NCBI GenBank assembly: GCA_003215555.1
Contig: QCKE01000004.1
Span: 85,639-149,638, forward strand
Reading direction: 5' to 3'
From: Prochlorococcus sp. AG-409-K04
GTDB lineage: Bacteria; Cyanobacteriota; Cyanobacteriia; PCC-6307; Cyanobiaceae
DNA length: 64,000 bases
Every line of letters starts with the position of its first letter. Positions within the stretch are counted from its first letter, which is position 1. Positions 47,626 to 57,833 of the stretch are shown here, piece by piece. A program made the translations under genes and the position numbers. The notes under the pieces were generated by a model. That model saw only the letters and a program-made list of their open reading frames with translations. It had not been told where the DNA came from and did not search any database.

Positions 47626-49479
47626 TTGAACAAACGCTGGCGCAACATAGCTATCTACTTCCTCGTTGTAGTTGTAGTAATTTTTGTTGGCACTGCTTTC
47701 TTAGACAGGCCAAATCAGTCACAAGAATCCAAACAATTAAGATACAGCGATTTCATCGAGGCAGTAGAAGATCGTCAAATAAGCAGAGTATTTATTTCAC
47801 CGGACAATGGAACAGCAAAAATTATTCAAAATGATGGCAGTAGAGCAGAAGTCAATCTTGCACCTGACAAAGATCTTATTCAAATATTAACTGAAAATGA
47901 TGTGGATATTGCTGTGCAACCAGCTCAGCAAGCCAATCCTTGGCAGCAAGCAATTGGTAGTCTGATTTTCCCAGTGCTTCTATTAGGAGGTCTATTTTTC
48001 CTTTTCCGTCGTTCCCAAGGTGGTGGAGGTGGTGGTGGAAACCCAGCAATGAGTTTTGGAAAAAGTAAAGCTCGTTTACAAATGGAACCTTCCACCCAAG
48101 TCACATTTGGAGATGTTGCAGGCATAGAAGGAGCAAAATTAGAATTAACTGAAGTAGTTGATTTTTTAAAAAATCCAGATCGATTTACCGCAGTTGGGGC
48201 CAAAATACCCAAAGGAGTTTTACTTGTAGGTCCTCCAGGAACTGGAAAAACACTTCTAGCGAAAGCAGTCGCAGGAGAAGCAGCAGTTCCATTTTTCTCG
48301 ATCTCAGGTTCTGAATTTGTAGAAATGTTTGTAGGGGTTGGTGCAAGTCGTGTTAGAGATCTTTTTGAGCAAGCCAAAAAGAATGCCCCATGCATTGTAT
48401 TTATTGACGAAATTGATGCAGTTGGACGACAAAGAGGTGCAGGTCTTGGTGGTGGTAATGATGAAAGGGAGCAAACTCTGAATCAATTGCTAACTGAAAT
48501 GGATGGGTTTGAAGGAAATACAGGAATTATTATTGTTGCAGCAACAAATCGACCAGATGTTTTAGATTCTGCATTATTAAGACCCGGACGTTTTGATAGA
48601 CAGGTTGTAGTGGATAGACCAGATTATTCGGGCAGACTTCAAATCCTGAAAGTTCATGCAAGAGAAAAAACTCTTGCAAAAGATGTTGATCTTGATCAAG
48701 TAGCACGAAGAACTCCAGGATTTACTGGAGCAGATCTAGCGAATTTATTAAATGAGGCAGCGATACTTGCAGCGCGCAGAGAACATGCAGAAGTCAGCAA
48801 TTTAGAAATTGGTGACGCAATTGAAAGAGTGATGGCTGGACCAGAAAAAAAAGATAGGGTAATGAGTCAAAAGAGAAAAGAACTAGTTGCTTATCATGAA
48901 GCTGGACATGCTCTAGTAGGAGCAGTCATGCCTGATTATGATCCTGTTCAAAAAATATCCATAATTCCAAGAGGCCAAGCTGGGGGTCTTACTTTTTTTA
49001 CTCCTAGTGAAGAAAGAATGGAATCAGGCCTTTATTCAAGGTCGTATTTACAAAATCAAATGGCAGTAGCTTTAGGCGGGCGAGTTGCCGAAGAAATAGT
49101 CTATGGAGAAGATGAAGTAACAACTGGAGCTTCCAATGATCTAAAGCAAGTCGCTCAGGTGGCTAGAAGTATGGTTACACGTTTTGGAATGAGTGATACG
49201 CTTGGACCTGTTGCATTAGGTAGATCACAAGGAGGCATGTTCCTAGGAAGAGATATTGCTGCAGAAAGAGATTTTTCAGAAGATACAGCTTCAAAAATTG
49301 ATGACGAAGTCTCATATTTAGTTGATTCTGCATACAAAAGAGCTACAAAAGCACTCATGGAAAACAGATCTATCCTTGATGAGCTGGCTAAAATTCTTAT
49401 TGAAAAGGAAACTGTTGATTCAGAAGAACTTCAAAAGTTATTAATTACAAGAGAAGTCAAAGTTGCAGAGTATATATAA
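47626..49479 (+). CDS. ftsH: ATP-dependent zinc metalloprotease FtsH
   Basis: 617-residue thylakoid or plasma membrane AAA protease. Membrane helices lie at about 8-25 and 111-128, followed by a glycine linker (131-138). The AAA domain has Walker A GPPGTGKT (202-209), Walker B IVFIDEID (257-264) and the SRH arginines (RPGRFDR, 319-325). The protease site is HEAGH (424-428). In cyanobacteria such FtsH proteins remove damaged D1 during photosystem II repair. The start is TTG at 47626. The end overlaps the eda-like gene by 17 bp. Confidence 0.96.
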   Translation: MNKRWRNIAIYFLVVVVVIFVGTAFLDRPNQSQESKQLRYSDFIEAVEDRQISRVFISPDNGTAKIIQNDGSRAEVNLAPDKDLIQILTENDVDIAVQPAQQANPWQQAIGSLIFPVLLLGGLFFLFRRSQGGGGGGGNPAMSFGKSKARLQMEPSTQVTFGDVAGIEGAKLELTEVVDFLKNPDRFTAVGAKIPKGVLLVGPPGTGKTLLAKAVAGEAAVPFFSISGSEFVEMFVGVGASRVRDLFEQAKKNAPCIVFIDEIDAVGRQRGAGLGGGNDEREQTLNQLLTEMDGFEGNTGIIIVAATNRPDVLDSALLRPGRFDRQVVVDRPDYSGRLQILKVHAREKTLAKDVDLDQVARRTPGFTGADLANLLNEAAILAARREHAEVSNLEIGDAIERVMAGPEKKDRVMSQKRKELVAYHEAGHALVGAVMPDYDPVQKISIIPRGQAGGLTFFTPSEERMESGLYSRSYLQNQMAVALGGRVAEEIVYGEDEVTTGASNDLKQVAQVARSMVTRFGMSDTLGPVALGRSQGGMFLGRDIAAERDFSEDTASKIDDEVSYLVDSAYKRATKALMENRSILDELAKILIEKETVDSEELQKLLITREVKVAEYI

Positions 49480-50149
49480 TAAAAACCAATTATCTTTGGA
49501 AGATTGGCAAAGACGTCAACATGAATTAATTGATTCTTTTTCATCAGATCCTTTAATTATAATTTTAAGAATTTCAGCAAAAGATCTTGAAAGGCGGTGT
49601 TTTCAATCTTTATTTTCTTTAATAAAGAATTTAAATCTTTTAGGTATTAAAAATATTGAAATAGCCTGGTCAAATCATAAAAATTGGAAATTCTTAATAG
49701 AAGATATTAAAAGTCAATTTAAAGACATTTCGCTAGGTGCTGCTTCTATAACTAATGAAATAGCTTTAGAAGAAATAAAAGAGCTTGAATTTAAATATGC
49801 AATGTCACCATGCTGGGATGCAAATCTTCAAAAAAATGCAAAATCAAATTCGCAAATTTTAATACCTGGCGTATTCACTCCATCAGAAATTCAAACTGCC
49901 GTAAACTTTGGGTATCGTATAATAAAACTTTTTCCAGCTTCATCTTTAGGTATAAAATATTTAAGTCAAATAAAATCTTCTCTACAACCTCTGCCATTTA
50001 TCATTGCTGCTGGAGGGATTAAAACAATAGAGATAAATGATTGGCTAAACGAAGGATATGGGGCAATAGTATTAGGGAGAGAGTTGATAAAAAACAATCA
50101 AATTGATAATGAATTAGAAAAATATTTTTCTAGAAAGAACAAAACCTAA
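49463..50149 (+). CDS. eda: KDPG aldolase-like protein
   Basis: 228 residues, class I aldolase barrel of the KDPG/KHG family. The Schiff-base lysine is in [11 protein letters not shown], the proton-relay glutamate in IKNIEIAW, and the phosphate or carboxylate end is GAASITNEI and AAGGIKTIE. Where E. coli Eda has the substrate-binding TLRT after the glutamate, this protein has AWSN, with no arginine. Activity on KDPG is therefore not certain. The start is unclear: TTG at 49463 (overlapping ftsH by 17 bp) or a TTG at 49496. No edd-like dehydratase is in the window. Confidence 0.75.
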   Translation: MQSIYNKNQLSLEDWQRRQHELIDSFSSDPLIIILRISAKDLERRCFQSLFSLIKNLNLLGIKNIEIAWSNHKNWKFLIEDIKSQFKDISLGAASITNEIALEEIKELEFKYAMSPCWDANLQKNAKSNSQILIPGVFTPSEIQTAVNFGYRIIKLFPASSLGIKYLSQIKSSLQPLPFIIAAGGIKTIEINDWLNEGYGAIVLGRELIKNNQIDNELEKYFSRKNKT

Positions 50150-50196
50150 AATTAATAATAAAGAATTAGATTTAGCCAAAATCAGAAAAAGGAAAA

Positions 50197-51285
50197 TCAC
50201 CACAAACTACATTGTCCTTGATTTCTTAAAAGATGATCAGCCAACACAATTGCAACCATAGATTCAACCATTGGTACGGCTCTGGGCAAAACGCATGGGT
50301 CATGTCTTCCCTTTGCAGCCAAAACAGTCTGATTACCATCTGAATCAATTGTTAATTGGCTTTTACGAATAGTAGCTGTAGGCTTAAACCCAACTCTCAT
50401 AACTATTGGCTCACCATTACTAATTCCTCCTTGTATCCCACCAGAGTTATTAGTAGATGTTCTTAAGCCCTTACCATCGAAGGGAAGGAATTCATCATTA
50501 TGTTGACTTCCTTTAAGCAAAGTACCTGCAAAACCAGAGCCAATTTCAAAACCTTTTGTCGCTGGAAGCGACATTAGTGCTTTAGCAAGATCTGCCTCTA
50601 ATTTATCAAAAACAGGCATGCCCAATCCAACAGGAGGATTACGCACTATGCACTCAATGACACCACCGCAGGAATCACCCTCTCTACTGATTTCTTCAAT
50701 TCTTTGAATCATTAACTTTGCAACATCTGGTTTCGGACACCGCACAATATTGGACTCAACATCATCAATGGTAACAATCTCGGAATCTACTTCAGCTTGA
50801 ATATCATGAATTCGTTTAACCCATGCAAGTACTTCAGTACTAAAAGTTTTTTGGAGTAACTGTTTCGCAATTGCTCCAGCGGCCACTCTACCTATAGTTT
50901 CCCTAGCAGATGCTCTCCCTCCACCACTAGAAGCTTTAATTCCATATTTAAGTTGATATGTTCCATCTGCATGAGAGGGTCGAAAAATATTTTTCATCTC
51001 TCCATAATCACTTGGTCGCTGATCTCTATTCTTTACCATCATTGCTATTGGTGTTCCAAGAGTTAAATTTTCCTTGACGCCACTTAATATCTCAATCTGG
51101 TCCAACTCATTTCTAGGAGTTGTGATTTTACTTTGACCAGGCCTTCTTCTATCAAGCTCTTTTTGAATTCGTTCAATATCTATTTGAAGCCTAGGAGGAC
51201 ATCCCTCAACAATTACACCTACTCCTCCGCCATGAGATTCTCCAAATGTAGAAACTCTAAATAACTTTCCAAAACTACTTCCCAT
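50197..51285 (-). CDS. aroC: Chorismate synthase
   Basis: 362 residues from ATG 51285 ([11 protein letters not shown]). The longer frame to 51330 adds 15 residues before the family start. AroC uses reduced FMN to turn EPSP into chorismate for aromatic amino acids, quinones and folate. [15 protein letters not shown] at the N-terminus, [20 protein letters not shown] (about 122-141) and [15 protein letters not shown] near the C-terminus are the three family signatures. It is convergent with the eda-like gene; psbA with its terminator lies upstream. Confidence 0.97.
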   Translation of the reverse strand: MGSSFGKLFRVSTFGESHGGGVGVIVEGCPPRLQIDIERIQKELDRRRPGQSKITTPRNELDQIEILSGVKENLTLGTPIAMMVKNRDQRPSDYGEMKNIFRPSHADGTYQLKYGIKASSGGGRASARETIGRVAAGAIAKQLLQKTFSTEVLAWVKRIHDIQAEVDSEIVTIDDVESNIVRCPKPDVAKLMIQRIEEISREGDSCGGVIECIVRNPPVGLGMPVFDKLEADLAKALMSLPATKGFEIGSGFAGTLLKGSQHNDEFLPFDGKGLRTSTNNSGGIQGGISNGEPIVMRVGFKPTATIRKSQLTIDSDGNQTVLAAKGRHDPCVLPRAVPMVESMVAIVLADHLLRNQGQCSLW

Positions 51286-51370
51286 AAAAATTCTGTTGAG
51301 ACAAGTAACGTGAACTTTTAAAAAGCCCAATCATTAATTGATTATATAACTAGTCTTAAAATGATTTTGC

Positions 51371-51407
51371 AAAAAAAAAACCCCCTTTTATAAAAAAGGG
51401 GGGGGGG
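51371..51407 (-). terminator. psbA terminator with G10 tract
   Basis: On the minus strand: CCCCC-TTTT, short loop, AAAA-GGGGG, then ten T. It follows the psbA stop by 28 bp. The plus strand shows ten G in a row (51398-51407), so five or so of the C on the message are unpaired; the length of this run is easily misread. Confidence 0.88.
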
Positions 51408-51434
51408 AACTAAATTTATTAGTTAAAAAAATAA

Positions 51435-52517
51435 TTAACCAATTGAAGGAGCAACTAAAGCAACAGATGTAGACTCAGCAGCTGCAAGATCAAGTGGGAA
51501 GTTATGAGCATTACGCTCGTGCATAACTTCCATTCCTAGGTTTGCACGGTTAAGAACATCTCCCCAAGTAGGAACAACTTTTCCACCTGCATCAACTACA
51601 GACTGGTTAAAGTTGAAACCATTTAGGTTAAATGCCATTGTACAAATTCCCATTGAAGTAAGCCATACGCATACAACAGGGAAAATTGCTAGGAAGAAGT
51701 GAAGGCTTCTACTATTGTTGAAGCTTGCATATTGGAAAATCAAACGACCGAAGTAGCCATGAGCTGCAACGATGTTATAGGTCTCTTCTTCTTGACCGAA
51801 CTTGTAACCATAGTTCTGAGATTCTGTCTCGGTGGTTTCACGAATAAGTGAAGAAGTCACCAAAGATCCATGCATTGCTGAGAATAAAGATCCTCCAAAC
51901 ATACCTGCAACACCAGCCATATGGAATGGGTGCATAAGAATGTTGTGCTCTGCCTGGAAAACAAACATGAAGTTGAATGTTCCAGAGATACCTAATGGCA
52001 TTCCGTCAGAAAATGAACCTTGACCAAATGGATAGACAAGGAATACTGCGAAAGCTGCTGAAACTGGTGCAGAGTATGCAACACAGATCCAAGGGCGCAT
52101 ACCTAAACGGTATGAAAGCTCCCACTGGCGGCCCATCCAACCGCAAATACCTATAAGGAAGTGGAAAACAACCAGCTGATAAGGACCGCCGTTGTAAAGC
52201 CACTCATCAAGAGTTGCGGCTTCCCAAATTGGATAAAAGTGAAGACCAATAGCATTACTTGAAGGAACTACAGCACCAGAAATGATGTTGTTTCCATACA
52301 AGAATGAACCTGCTACTGGTTCACGAATACCGTCAATATCAACAGGAGGAGCTGCAACAAATGCAACTACAAAACAAATAGCTGCCGCTAGAAGGCAAGG
52401 AATCATCAAAACACCAAACCAACCGACATAAATGCGGTTATCAGTGGATGTGACCCACTCACAGAACTGCGGCCAACCTTTTAGCAACGAAGAACGCTGC
52501 TGCCTAATGGTGGTCAT
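51435..52517 (-). CDS. psbA: Photosystem II D1 protein
   Basis: 360 residues with five membrane helices. It carries the redox tyrosine, pheophytin and QB sites and most ligands of the Mn4Ca cluster. [18 protein letters not shown] (QB pocket), [17 protein letters not shown] (chlorophyll and iron histidines) and the end [20 protein letters not shown] are diagnostic. CtpA cuts after the DLA alanine, leaving a 16-residue tail to remove. The residue equivalent to D1 position 130 is glutamine (MGRQWELS). The 5' region carries two hairpins (52534-52577). It has its own terminator. Confidence 0.98.
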   Translation of the reverse strand: MTTIRQQRSSLLKGWPQFCEWVTSTDNRIYVGWFGVLMIPCLLAAAICFVVAFVAAPPVDIDGIREPVAGSFLYGNNIISGAVVPSSNAIGLHFYPIWEAATLDEWLYNGGPYQLVVFHFLIGICGWMGRQWELSYRLGMRPWICVAYSAPVSAAFAVFLVYPFGQGSFSDGMPLGISGTFNFMFVFQAEHNILMHPFHMAGVAGMFGGSLFSAMHGSLVTSSLIRETTETESQNYGYKFGQEEETYNIVAAHGYFGRLIFQYASFNNSRSLHFFLAIFPVVCVWLTSMGICTMAFNLNGFNFNQSVVDAGGKVVPTWGDVLNRANLGMEVMHERNAHNFPLDLAAAESTSVALVAPSIG

Positions 52518-52533
52518 GAGGACGTGAATAAAA

Positions 52534-52577
52534 GTCCCAATAGGGACATTTCTTTATGTAAGAGCGGGAGAACCCGC
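52534..52577 (-). promoter_or_regulatory. psbA leader with two hairpins
   Basis: The gap 52518-52873 (356 bp) separates psbA from the divergent gene at 52874. Reading the minus strand, hairpin GCGGG-TTCT-CCCGC (52564-52577) comes first, then GTCCC-TATT-GGGAC followed by TTTT (52534-52547), ending 17 bases before the psbA ATG. A TACACT -10-like box lies at 52585-52590, so both hairpins would be in the 5' UTR. No other gene or repeat was seen in the rest of the gap. Confidence 0.5.
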
Positions 52578-52873
52578 CAGATGGAGTGTAAAGGAAAACT
52601 TGATAAATCGCGAGCAGATAGAACGAGTTGTAATTAAGGAAAAATAAAAATTCGTTCAATAATTATTGATTGGGCCGAAATTTTTGAATAATTTGAATAA
52701 GAATAACTAAATCCATTTTGACATGGTTAAACCTATTGTTATGACTAACTTTAGAGTAATTTAAAATAGTTTTATCAATTAATGCAAAAACTTCTTTAAA
52801 CAAAGGGTAAAGCAAATTCCTAAAATAGAAATTACAGTCGATCTAACATAGAGATATAAAACCCTCTTTTTTA

Positions 52874-53116
52874 ATGCGTAGATTATTAATACCTTTATTA
52901 GCTGCATTTGCTCTACCTACTGCTGTTAATGCTGAAACTTGGTGGCTAGTAGTTGGAGCACGTTTTGCTTGGAGTAAACCTGCTGCAACAAGTTGGCAAA
53001 TCCCAACTTCAAGCTTTGAACAATGTAAGGAGGCTGGAGAAAAGATAATAGGCAATGAAGGTCTGCATGGAAAAGTTTTTGATCATGTTAGATATCAGTG
53101 TGTTTTGGGTAAATAA
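52874..53116 (+). CDS. Small exported protein, unknown
   Basis: 80 residues. A signal peptide (RRLLIPLLAAFALPTAVNA) with probable cleavage after AVNA leaves a mature part of about 60 residues. The mature part has TWWLVVGARFAW at its start and two cysteines (FEQCKEAG and RYQCVLGK) that may form a disulfide in the periplasm or lumen. It is divergent from psbA. I know similar short proteins in Prochlorococcus but no function. Confidence 0.65.
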   Translation: MRRLLIPLLAAFALPTAVNAETWWLVVGARFAWSKPAATSWQIPTSSFEQCKEAGEKIIGNEGLHGKVFDHVRYQCVLGK

Positions 53117-53283
53117 ATGAAACACTAGTCATGAACTTCATGTACATATAAAAGGTTGCTAATACTCCGTTATTGGCGAATTACTAATTATGACAAAAGG
53201 TATGTGGTTAGTTTAGAATCTGAAAATCTCACTTTTTAGATAAAGATAAAATTCATATCTTAAATATCTAGAAACAGCTTAAC

Positions 53284-54219
53284 TCAGACAAAATTATCTG
53301 TTTTTAAGATTTTATATAATGATTCTTGCCAATTTGGATCAAAATCCCAAACTTCCTTTTTTGTTAAACTCATAGCAATATTTTTTTCAGCATATGCAGC
53401 TTCATTAACAAAAACAGGGACCAATTCATCTTCATTAGAGTAATTATCAAGTCTTAAAATATCCCCTTTAAGATTTCTAAAGATAGGTGTATTTCTACTA
53501 ATATTTTTCCAATCTTTTCCTTGAATCTCTTTGTGAATATATGAAGTAGGTTTACCAAAACAATCTCGTGGATAATCAATATTTTGCACATGCCTATGAA
53601 TCTCCACCTTGTTAGGGAAACATGCTTTTCTTTTAATAGTATTAGAAATTTCTAAAAGACAATTTTCTACTAATAACAATGTCTTCTCTATAATTTGATG
53701 ATGAATTACACCTTGAGGAACAGGTCCTATCTCGACAACAAAACCACATGGCCAAGATTCAACCAAAAACCCAGTTTGAGCTGAATCTCCTTCATGAAGG
53801 TAAATTGGTATTTCTAAATTTTGTTGAATTAGAGAAGCAATTGCTAAATCTGCAGGCCTTCTACCATAAATGACAATACATGCTCCCATAGAAGCAGTAG
53901 TGCTATGAAAATCAATCACTAGTTGAGATGGATTAGAACCTTCAGGGCCATACTCTCTAACCAATTCTCTAGCACGCACAATCTCAACATCATTTATATC
54001 AGAGGAATCAAGAAAATCTGACTTAAAGCTTCTATTTAAATCTCTATCTATATACCTTTGACCTTCTAAAAGTGCTTGAGGATTACCAATTACCCTAGAA
54101 ACTTGCAGATCTTGAACATCAATCAAATCATTATTAGCTTCCCATTGATCAAACAGCCAAGGAGCATTTATTTCATTTCCATGGGTAGCAGCTACTAAAA
54201 GGACTTGAAAAACAGACAT
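53284..54219 (-). CDS. Aspartoacylase-family zinc hydrolase
   Basis: 311 residues from ATG 54219. The M14-like zinc site is seen as ATHGNE (H13, E16) and IDFHSTT (the third ligand histidine); RDLNRSF carries the substrate-binding arginine typical of aspartoacylase. The general base glutamate is in VVEIGPVPQG. Aspartoacylase releases acetate from N-acetylaspartate; the cyanobacterial substrate is not known and could be another N-acyl amino acid. It is divergent from the GST-type gene at 54274, with 54 bp between. Confidence 0.85.
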   Translation of the reverse strand: MSVFQVLLVAATHGNEINAPWLFDQWEANNDLIDVQDLQVSRVIGNPQALLEGQRYIDRDLNRSFKSDFLDSSDINDVEIVRARELVREYGPEGSNPSQLVIDFHSTTASMGACIVIYGRRPADLAIASLIQQNLEIPIYLHEGDSAQTGFLVESWPCGFVVEIGPVPQGVIHHQIIEKTLLLVENCLLEISNTIKRKACFPNKVEIHRHVQNIDYPRDCFGKPTSYIHKEIQGKDWKNISRNTPIFRNLKGDILRLDNYSNEDELVPVFVNEAAYAEKNIAMSLTKKEVWDFDPNWQESLYKILKTDNFV

Positions 54220-54273
54220 CAAGGATTATCAAATTTTGGTCATATCTAAGAAAATATCTACAAAATAAATTTC

Positions 54274-55251
54274 ATGTCAATACCTCCTCAAATCGTTTCT
54301 TCAGCCAGACAAGGTTGGAACTGGCAATGGAAGCAATTAATGAATGGCCTTGCTCCTGCAGACAATGCGGGAAATTTCATCCGGCAAAAAAGCCAAGCAC
54401 TTAATGCAATCCCCCCTAATCCAGAAGATCTCACCACAAGATCGCCTGAATCACTTCCAATTCTAATAATTGGCCGCAGTTGTCCTTGGGCACATAGAAC
54501 TTGGTTAATATATGAACTACGAAATCTTCAAAAGAATTTAAATCTAGTTATAGCTTCGCCTAATTATAAAAGTGGAAGATGGGAAATAAATCCTTCTTTG
54601 ATGGGATGCAAAACCCTTTTAGATATTTATAAATTATGCAATTCACCTCCTTCACATAGGGCAACAGTTCCTACAATTATTGATCCAAATCCAAATAATC
54701 AATTATCACCAAAACTTCTGGGCAATGAAAGTGCTCAGTTAGTAGAAGCAATGGATGTTTGGCCAGCACCAAATAATACAATTTCCTTTTATCCCAAACA
54801 TTTACATCAAGAAATCAATTCCTGGCATTTATTACTACAAGATTCAGTTAATAATGGGGTATACAAGTGTGGATTTGCAAGGAATCAAAGTGCTTATGAT
54901 AAAGCAAGCGAAACATTGTTCAGTGCACTTCAAAAAATAGAAGATTGTCTTTCTGATAAACGAGAATGGCTTTGCGGAGAAAGACTTTCTCTTGCAGATG
55001 TCAGACTATTTCCAACAATAATTCGCTGGGAATCTGTGTATGCTCCTTTATTTGCCTGTAGTCAAAAGAAATTATCAACTTTTCCCAATCTTGTCAGCTG
55101 GCGAAAAAGATTTTTTATGCTTCCAAAGGTTTCCGAAACCTGCAATGCTGAAAATTGGAGAAGTGACTATTTTGGAGCCCTGTTTCCATTAAATCCAAGT
55201 AATATAATCCCAAAAGGACCTACTATTAATGAGATAGTACACAACAACTAG
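54274..55251 (+). CDS. Glutathionyl-hydroquinone reductase-like GST
   Basis: 325-residue glutathione transferase of the Xi (YqjG/ECM4) class. The catalytic motif RSCPWAHRTW, with its cysteine at about 72, the LLGNESAQLVEAMD segment and the helical C-terminal GST domain (REWLCGERLSLADVRLFPT) fit. This class reduces glutathionyl-hydroquinones using glutathione, so a detoxification or quinone-maintenance role is likely. The start is ATG 54274. The DUF2301 gene follows 29 bp downstream. Confidence 0.85.
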   Translation: MSIPPQIVSSARQGWNWQWKQLMNGLAPADNAGNFIRQKSQALNAIPPNPEDLTTRSPESLPILIIGRSCPWAHRTWLIYELRNLQKNLNLVIASPNYKSGRWEINPSLMGCKTLLDIYKLCNSPPSHRATVPTIIDPNPNNQLSPKLLGNESAQLVEAMDVWPAPNNTISFYPKHLHQEINSWHLLLQDSVNNGVYKCGFARNQSAYDKASETLFSALQKIEDCLSDKREWLCGERLSLADVRLFPTIIRWESVYAPLFACSQKKLSTFPNLVSWRKRFFMLPKVSETCNAENWRSDYFGALFPLNPSNIIPKGPTINEIVHNN

Positions 55252-55280
55252 ATATTTTAATCAAAGAAAACTACTGGAAA

Positions 55281-55913
55281 ATGATTATGAACAATGAAAT
55301 AAATAAAGAATTTGAAGGGATTTATGGAAAATATACAATTACAATTAATGATCAATTAGAAGTTAAAAACTATAGGAGATCTCTTTTAATTTGTGGCATT
55401 TCATTTACTCTTGGAATAATTCAATGGTTGATTTTTGGTGGAGAATACGCCTGGATTTGGATATTACCAATGGTCGCATCACTAGGATTAGCTCTTAAAT
55501 GGATTCATATCTATATAAAATTACTTCACAAAACTCTTCAATTTTTATGGTTCATTGGATCAATAGGGATAGGAATATTAATAATTCGAGGAAATTCGCA
55601 AGAACTTCTTGCAAATCTTGCAAATAAGCCAATTTTAATCTTATTAATAGGGCCTTATTTTGCAGCACTGACTGGCTTAGGTTTTAAAGAATTCTTCTGC
55701 TTTCAAAGGCCAGAAGCTATTGGCTTAACATTGCTATTACCAATAAGCCTGGGAGGGCACTTATTTTCAATACTAAATCATCAAATCGTAGCCATTATGT
55801 TGTTAATTTCGGCCATGCTTTTATTAATTCTTGCATTAAGAAAATTTGGAACAGATGCATCAGCCGACATAGGAGACAAAAGTGTTTTTGAATATCTTAA
55901 AAGCCAAACCTAA
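55281..55913 (+). CDS. DUF2301 family membrane protein
   Basis: 210 residues with six or so hydrophobic helices (about 34-50, 55-72, 82-102, 113-130, 145-163 and 165-186). The conserved GLGFKEFFCFQRPEAIGLTL sits between helices, with a cysteine-containing loop. I recognise the family as DUF2301, widespread in cyanobacteria, no function known. Two ATG codons (55281 and 55287) can serve as start. It follows the GST-type gene on the same strand. Confidence 0.8.
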   Translation: MIMNNEINKEFEGIYGKYTITINDQLEVKNYRRSLLICGISFTLGIIQWLIFGGEYAWIWILPMVASLGLALKWIHIYIKLLHKTLQFLWFIGSIGIGILIIRGNSQELLANLANKPILILLIGPYFAALTGLGFKEFFCFQRPEAIGLTLLLPISLGGHLFSILNHQIVAIMLLISAMLLLILALRKFGTDASADIGDKSVFEYLKSQT

Positions 55914-56046
55914 AACCAAAGAGAACTGTATCTATCAATACATTTGAACTCAAAAGGTGTGTAAACCAACCCAACGATTAGTGGCAAAATTCACTAATAT
56001 CTTTAATGTAAAAGTGTTGAAAGCTAAGGCTTAAAGCAACAAACCA

Positions 56047-56265
56047 ATGAACACAATCGACGAACACATTCAAAAGGATCAATCAGAGATTCTTACAGCC
56101 AAAGCCCAAGGTAATGATGCTAAGGCCAGACACCTTGAAGAAGAACTTCATTCACTGGAAGAATATAAAGAGCATCATCCAGAGGATAAGCACGACCCAA
56201 ATGCACTTGAATTATTCTGTGATGCTAATCCAGACGAGCCAGAATGCTTAGTATATGATGACTAA
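56047..56265 (+). CDS. cp12: CP12, C-terminal-type
   Basis: 72 residues, acidic, disordered. The C-terminal ALELFCDANPDEPECLVYDD contains the disulfide pair C58-C67 and the VYDD end that bind GAPDH and cap its active site. The N-terminal half has no cysteine: the region where typical CP12 has a Cys...Cys pair for PRK binding reads KARHLEEELHSLEEYKEHH. The protein should thus bind GAPDH, while redox control of PRK is doubtful. It has its own terminator 56264-56292. Confidence 0.9.
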   Translation: MNTIDEHIQKDQSEILTAKAQGNDAKARHLEEELHSLEEYKEHHPEDKHDPNALELFCDANPDEPECLVYDD

Positions 56266-56292
56266 AAAAGTGGGCAACAGCCCACTTTTTTT
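56264..56292 (+). terminator. Rho-independent terminator of cp12
   Basis: AAAAAAGTGGGC-AACA-GCCCACTTTTTTT, a perfect 12-bp stem including the A/T ends, directly after the cp12 stop. It also faces the convergent gene at 56317, so it may serve both. Confidence 0.9.
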
Positions 56293-56316
56293 ATATCTTA
56301 AATTTGAAAACGTGTT

Positions 56317-56571
56317 TCAATAATCCATATTGAAATCTGAAGGACTTCCTGTCAGAGAACATACTACAGATTCCTCTCTTCGCATTTCTCTAACTTCTTT
56401 TATAGGACGACCCATCCGTTTTAGAACCTCAATATCTTGAGATGTTTGACAACGGGCGATAATATCGCCTTCCTCATCAAAGCAAGTGTAAAAATTCATA
56501 GTAAAGACAACCTCATACCATTTATGACCAATTCTTGATGTATCGACAAGCTTGAATTGGCTATTAAACAT
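56317..56571 (-). CDS. Small conserved protein, unknown
   Basis: 84 residues, soluble. VDTSRIGHKWYEVVFTMNFYT suggests a beta start, followed by acidic and basic alternation (IEVLKRMGRPIKEVREMRRE). Three cysteines (in YTCFDE, ARCQTS and VVCSLTG). It is 11 bp downstream of obg on the same strand, so likely in its operon. I do not recognise the family. Confidence 0.65.
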   Translation of the reverse strand: MFNSQFKLVDTSRIGHKWYEVVFTMNFYTCFDEEGDIIARCQTSQDIEVLKRMGRPIKEVREMRREESVVCSLTGSPSDFNMDY

Positions 56572-56581
56572 ATAGATAATA

Positions 56582-57571
56582 TTAAGACTCTAATTTTTTC
56601 CAAATTTTGTTCATAAGAGTCCCCAATCCTTGATTCATCACAGCAGAAATATATAAGTAACCATTCTTACTTCTCTCCTGAAGTCTCTCAGTCAAATTTC
56701 CCAAAAGTTTTGAATCAATCAATTCTTTTTTGTTAAAAACCACAATTCGTGGTCGATCAATCAATCCATGGCCATAGGAATCCAATTCCTTTTCTATAAT
56801 TTCTATATCTTTTATCGGATCCAAAGAAGAAGCATCTACCAAATGAATTAATAATTTTGTTCGTTCTATATGCCGTAAAAAATCATGTCCCAAGCCAATA
56901 CCTTTTGAAGCACCTTCAATTAAACCTGGAATATCTGCAAATACAGTTCCATCTCCATTTGGTTTTCGAACTACACCAAGATTTGGTATCAGTGTAGTAA
57001 ATGGATAATCAGCTATTTTTGGTCTTGCTGAAGACAGAACAGAAATCAATGTGCTTTTCCCTGCATTTGGTAATCCAATAATTCCAACTTCTGCCAATAA
57101 CTTCAATTCCAAATGCAATAACCACTCTTCACCATCAATACCCTCAGTAAATTTTTCAGGAGCTCGATTTCTATTACTTAAAAAATGTGCATTACCAAGG
57201 CCCCCATTACCACCAAATGCAACCACAAGCGTCTCACCATGATCCTGTAAATCACCAAAGATAATGCCAGTCTCCAAATCTCTAACTTCAGTTCCACAAG
57301 GTACCTTCAAAACAAGATCCTTTCCCGAAGCACCAGTACATTTACTTGGTCCACCTCTGCGACCATCCTGAGCAACAAAAAGTTGCTTGAACTTAAAGTC
57401 CAGAAGAGTTTGTAAGTTTGCATCTGCTTTAAAGACAATCTTGCCTCCATTACCACCATCACCACCAGCAGGTCCTCCTGCAGGTACATATTTTTCTCTT
57501 CTAAATGCAACTATGCCATCACCACCACGTCCTGCTCTTACTTTTACTTGAGCCTGATCTATAAATTGCAT
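56582..57571 (-). CDS. obg: Obg-family GTPase
   Basis: 329 residues from ATG 57571 ([14 protein letters not shown]). The glycine-rich OBG fold covers about 1-155 ([20 protein letters not shown]). The G domain has P-loop GLPNAGKS, G3 [11 protein letters not shown]4 FNKKEL and SAVMNQG. Obg acts in late 50S ribosome assembly. A TTG at 57577 is a possible longer start. Typical C-terminal variable domains are absent, as in other cyanobacteria. Confidence 0.95.
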   Translation of the reverse strand: MQFIDQAQVKVRAGRGGDGIVAFRREKYVPAGGPAGGDGGNGGKIVFKADANLQTLLDFKFKQLFVAQDGRRGGPSKCTGASGKDLVLKVPCGTEVRDLETGIIFGDLQDHGETLVVAFGGNGGLGNAHFLSNRNRAPEKFTEGIDGEEWLLHLELKLLAEVGIIGLPNAGKSTLISVLSSARPKIADYPFTTLIPNLGVVRKPNGDGTVFADIPGLIEGASKGIGLGHDFLRHIERTKLLIHLVDASSLDPIKDIEIIEKELDSYGHGLIDRPRIVVFNKKELIDSKLLGNLTERLQERSKNGYLYISAVMNQGLGTLMNKIWKKLES

Positions 57572-57573
57572 AG

Positions 57574-57744
57574 TCAATGTTTATATGCAAAAGAATCAAC
57601 AACTATTAGAAAAGAAAACTCTAAAGCAAATCTAATATTAATCGCTATTTTACATAAATCAATTTTAAAAGTAAATGATTTCATCAGAGAAACTAGATCA
57701 AATGTAAAGAAAGAATAATTCCTTAAGTCTAAAAAGGATGACAT
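57574..57744 (-). CDS. Doubtful 56-residue frame before obg
   Basis: Open frame from ATG 57744 to TGA 57574, ending two bases before the obg ATG, which would suit translational coupling. The product is rich in F, S and L ([16 protein letters not shown]...). The composition resembles AT-rich noncoding sequence, and I see no clear ribosome site. It fills most of the 262-bp gap upstream of obg. Confidence 0.15.
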   Translation of the reverse strand: MSSFLDLRNYSFFTFDLVSLMKSFTFKIDLCKIAINIRFALEFSFLIVVDSFAYKH

Positions 57745-57833
57745 AGATTCGCTATAAAATATTATTCATCTATCTTTTATAGTGAATTTATGATAATTGC
57801 AAATAGCATACATCTGTATCAAGAAAATCAGTT

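Noticed and set aside
47925..48395. 156-codon minus-strand frame inside ftsH
   Set aside because: Antisense shadow of the conserved AAA domain; proline-rich translation is the product of the glycine-rich codons read backwards.
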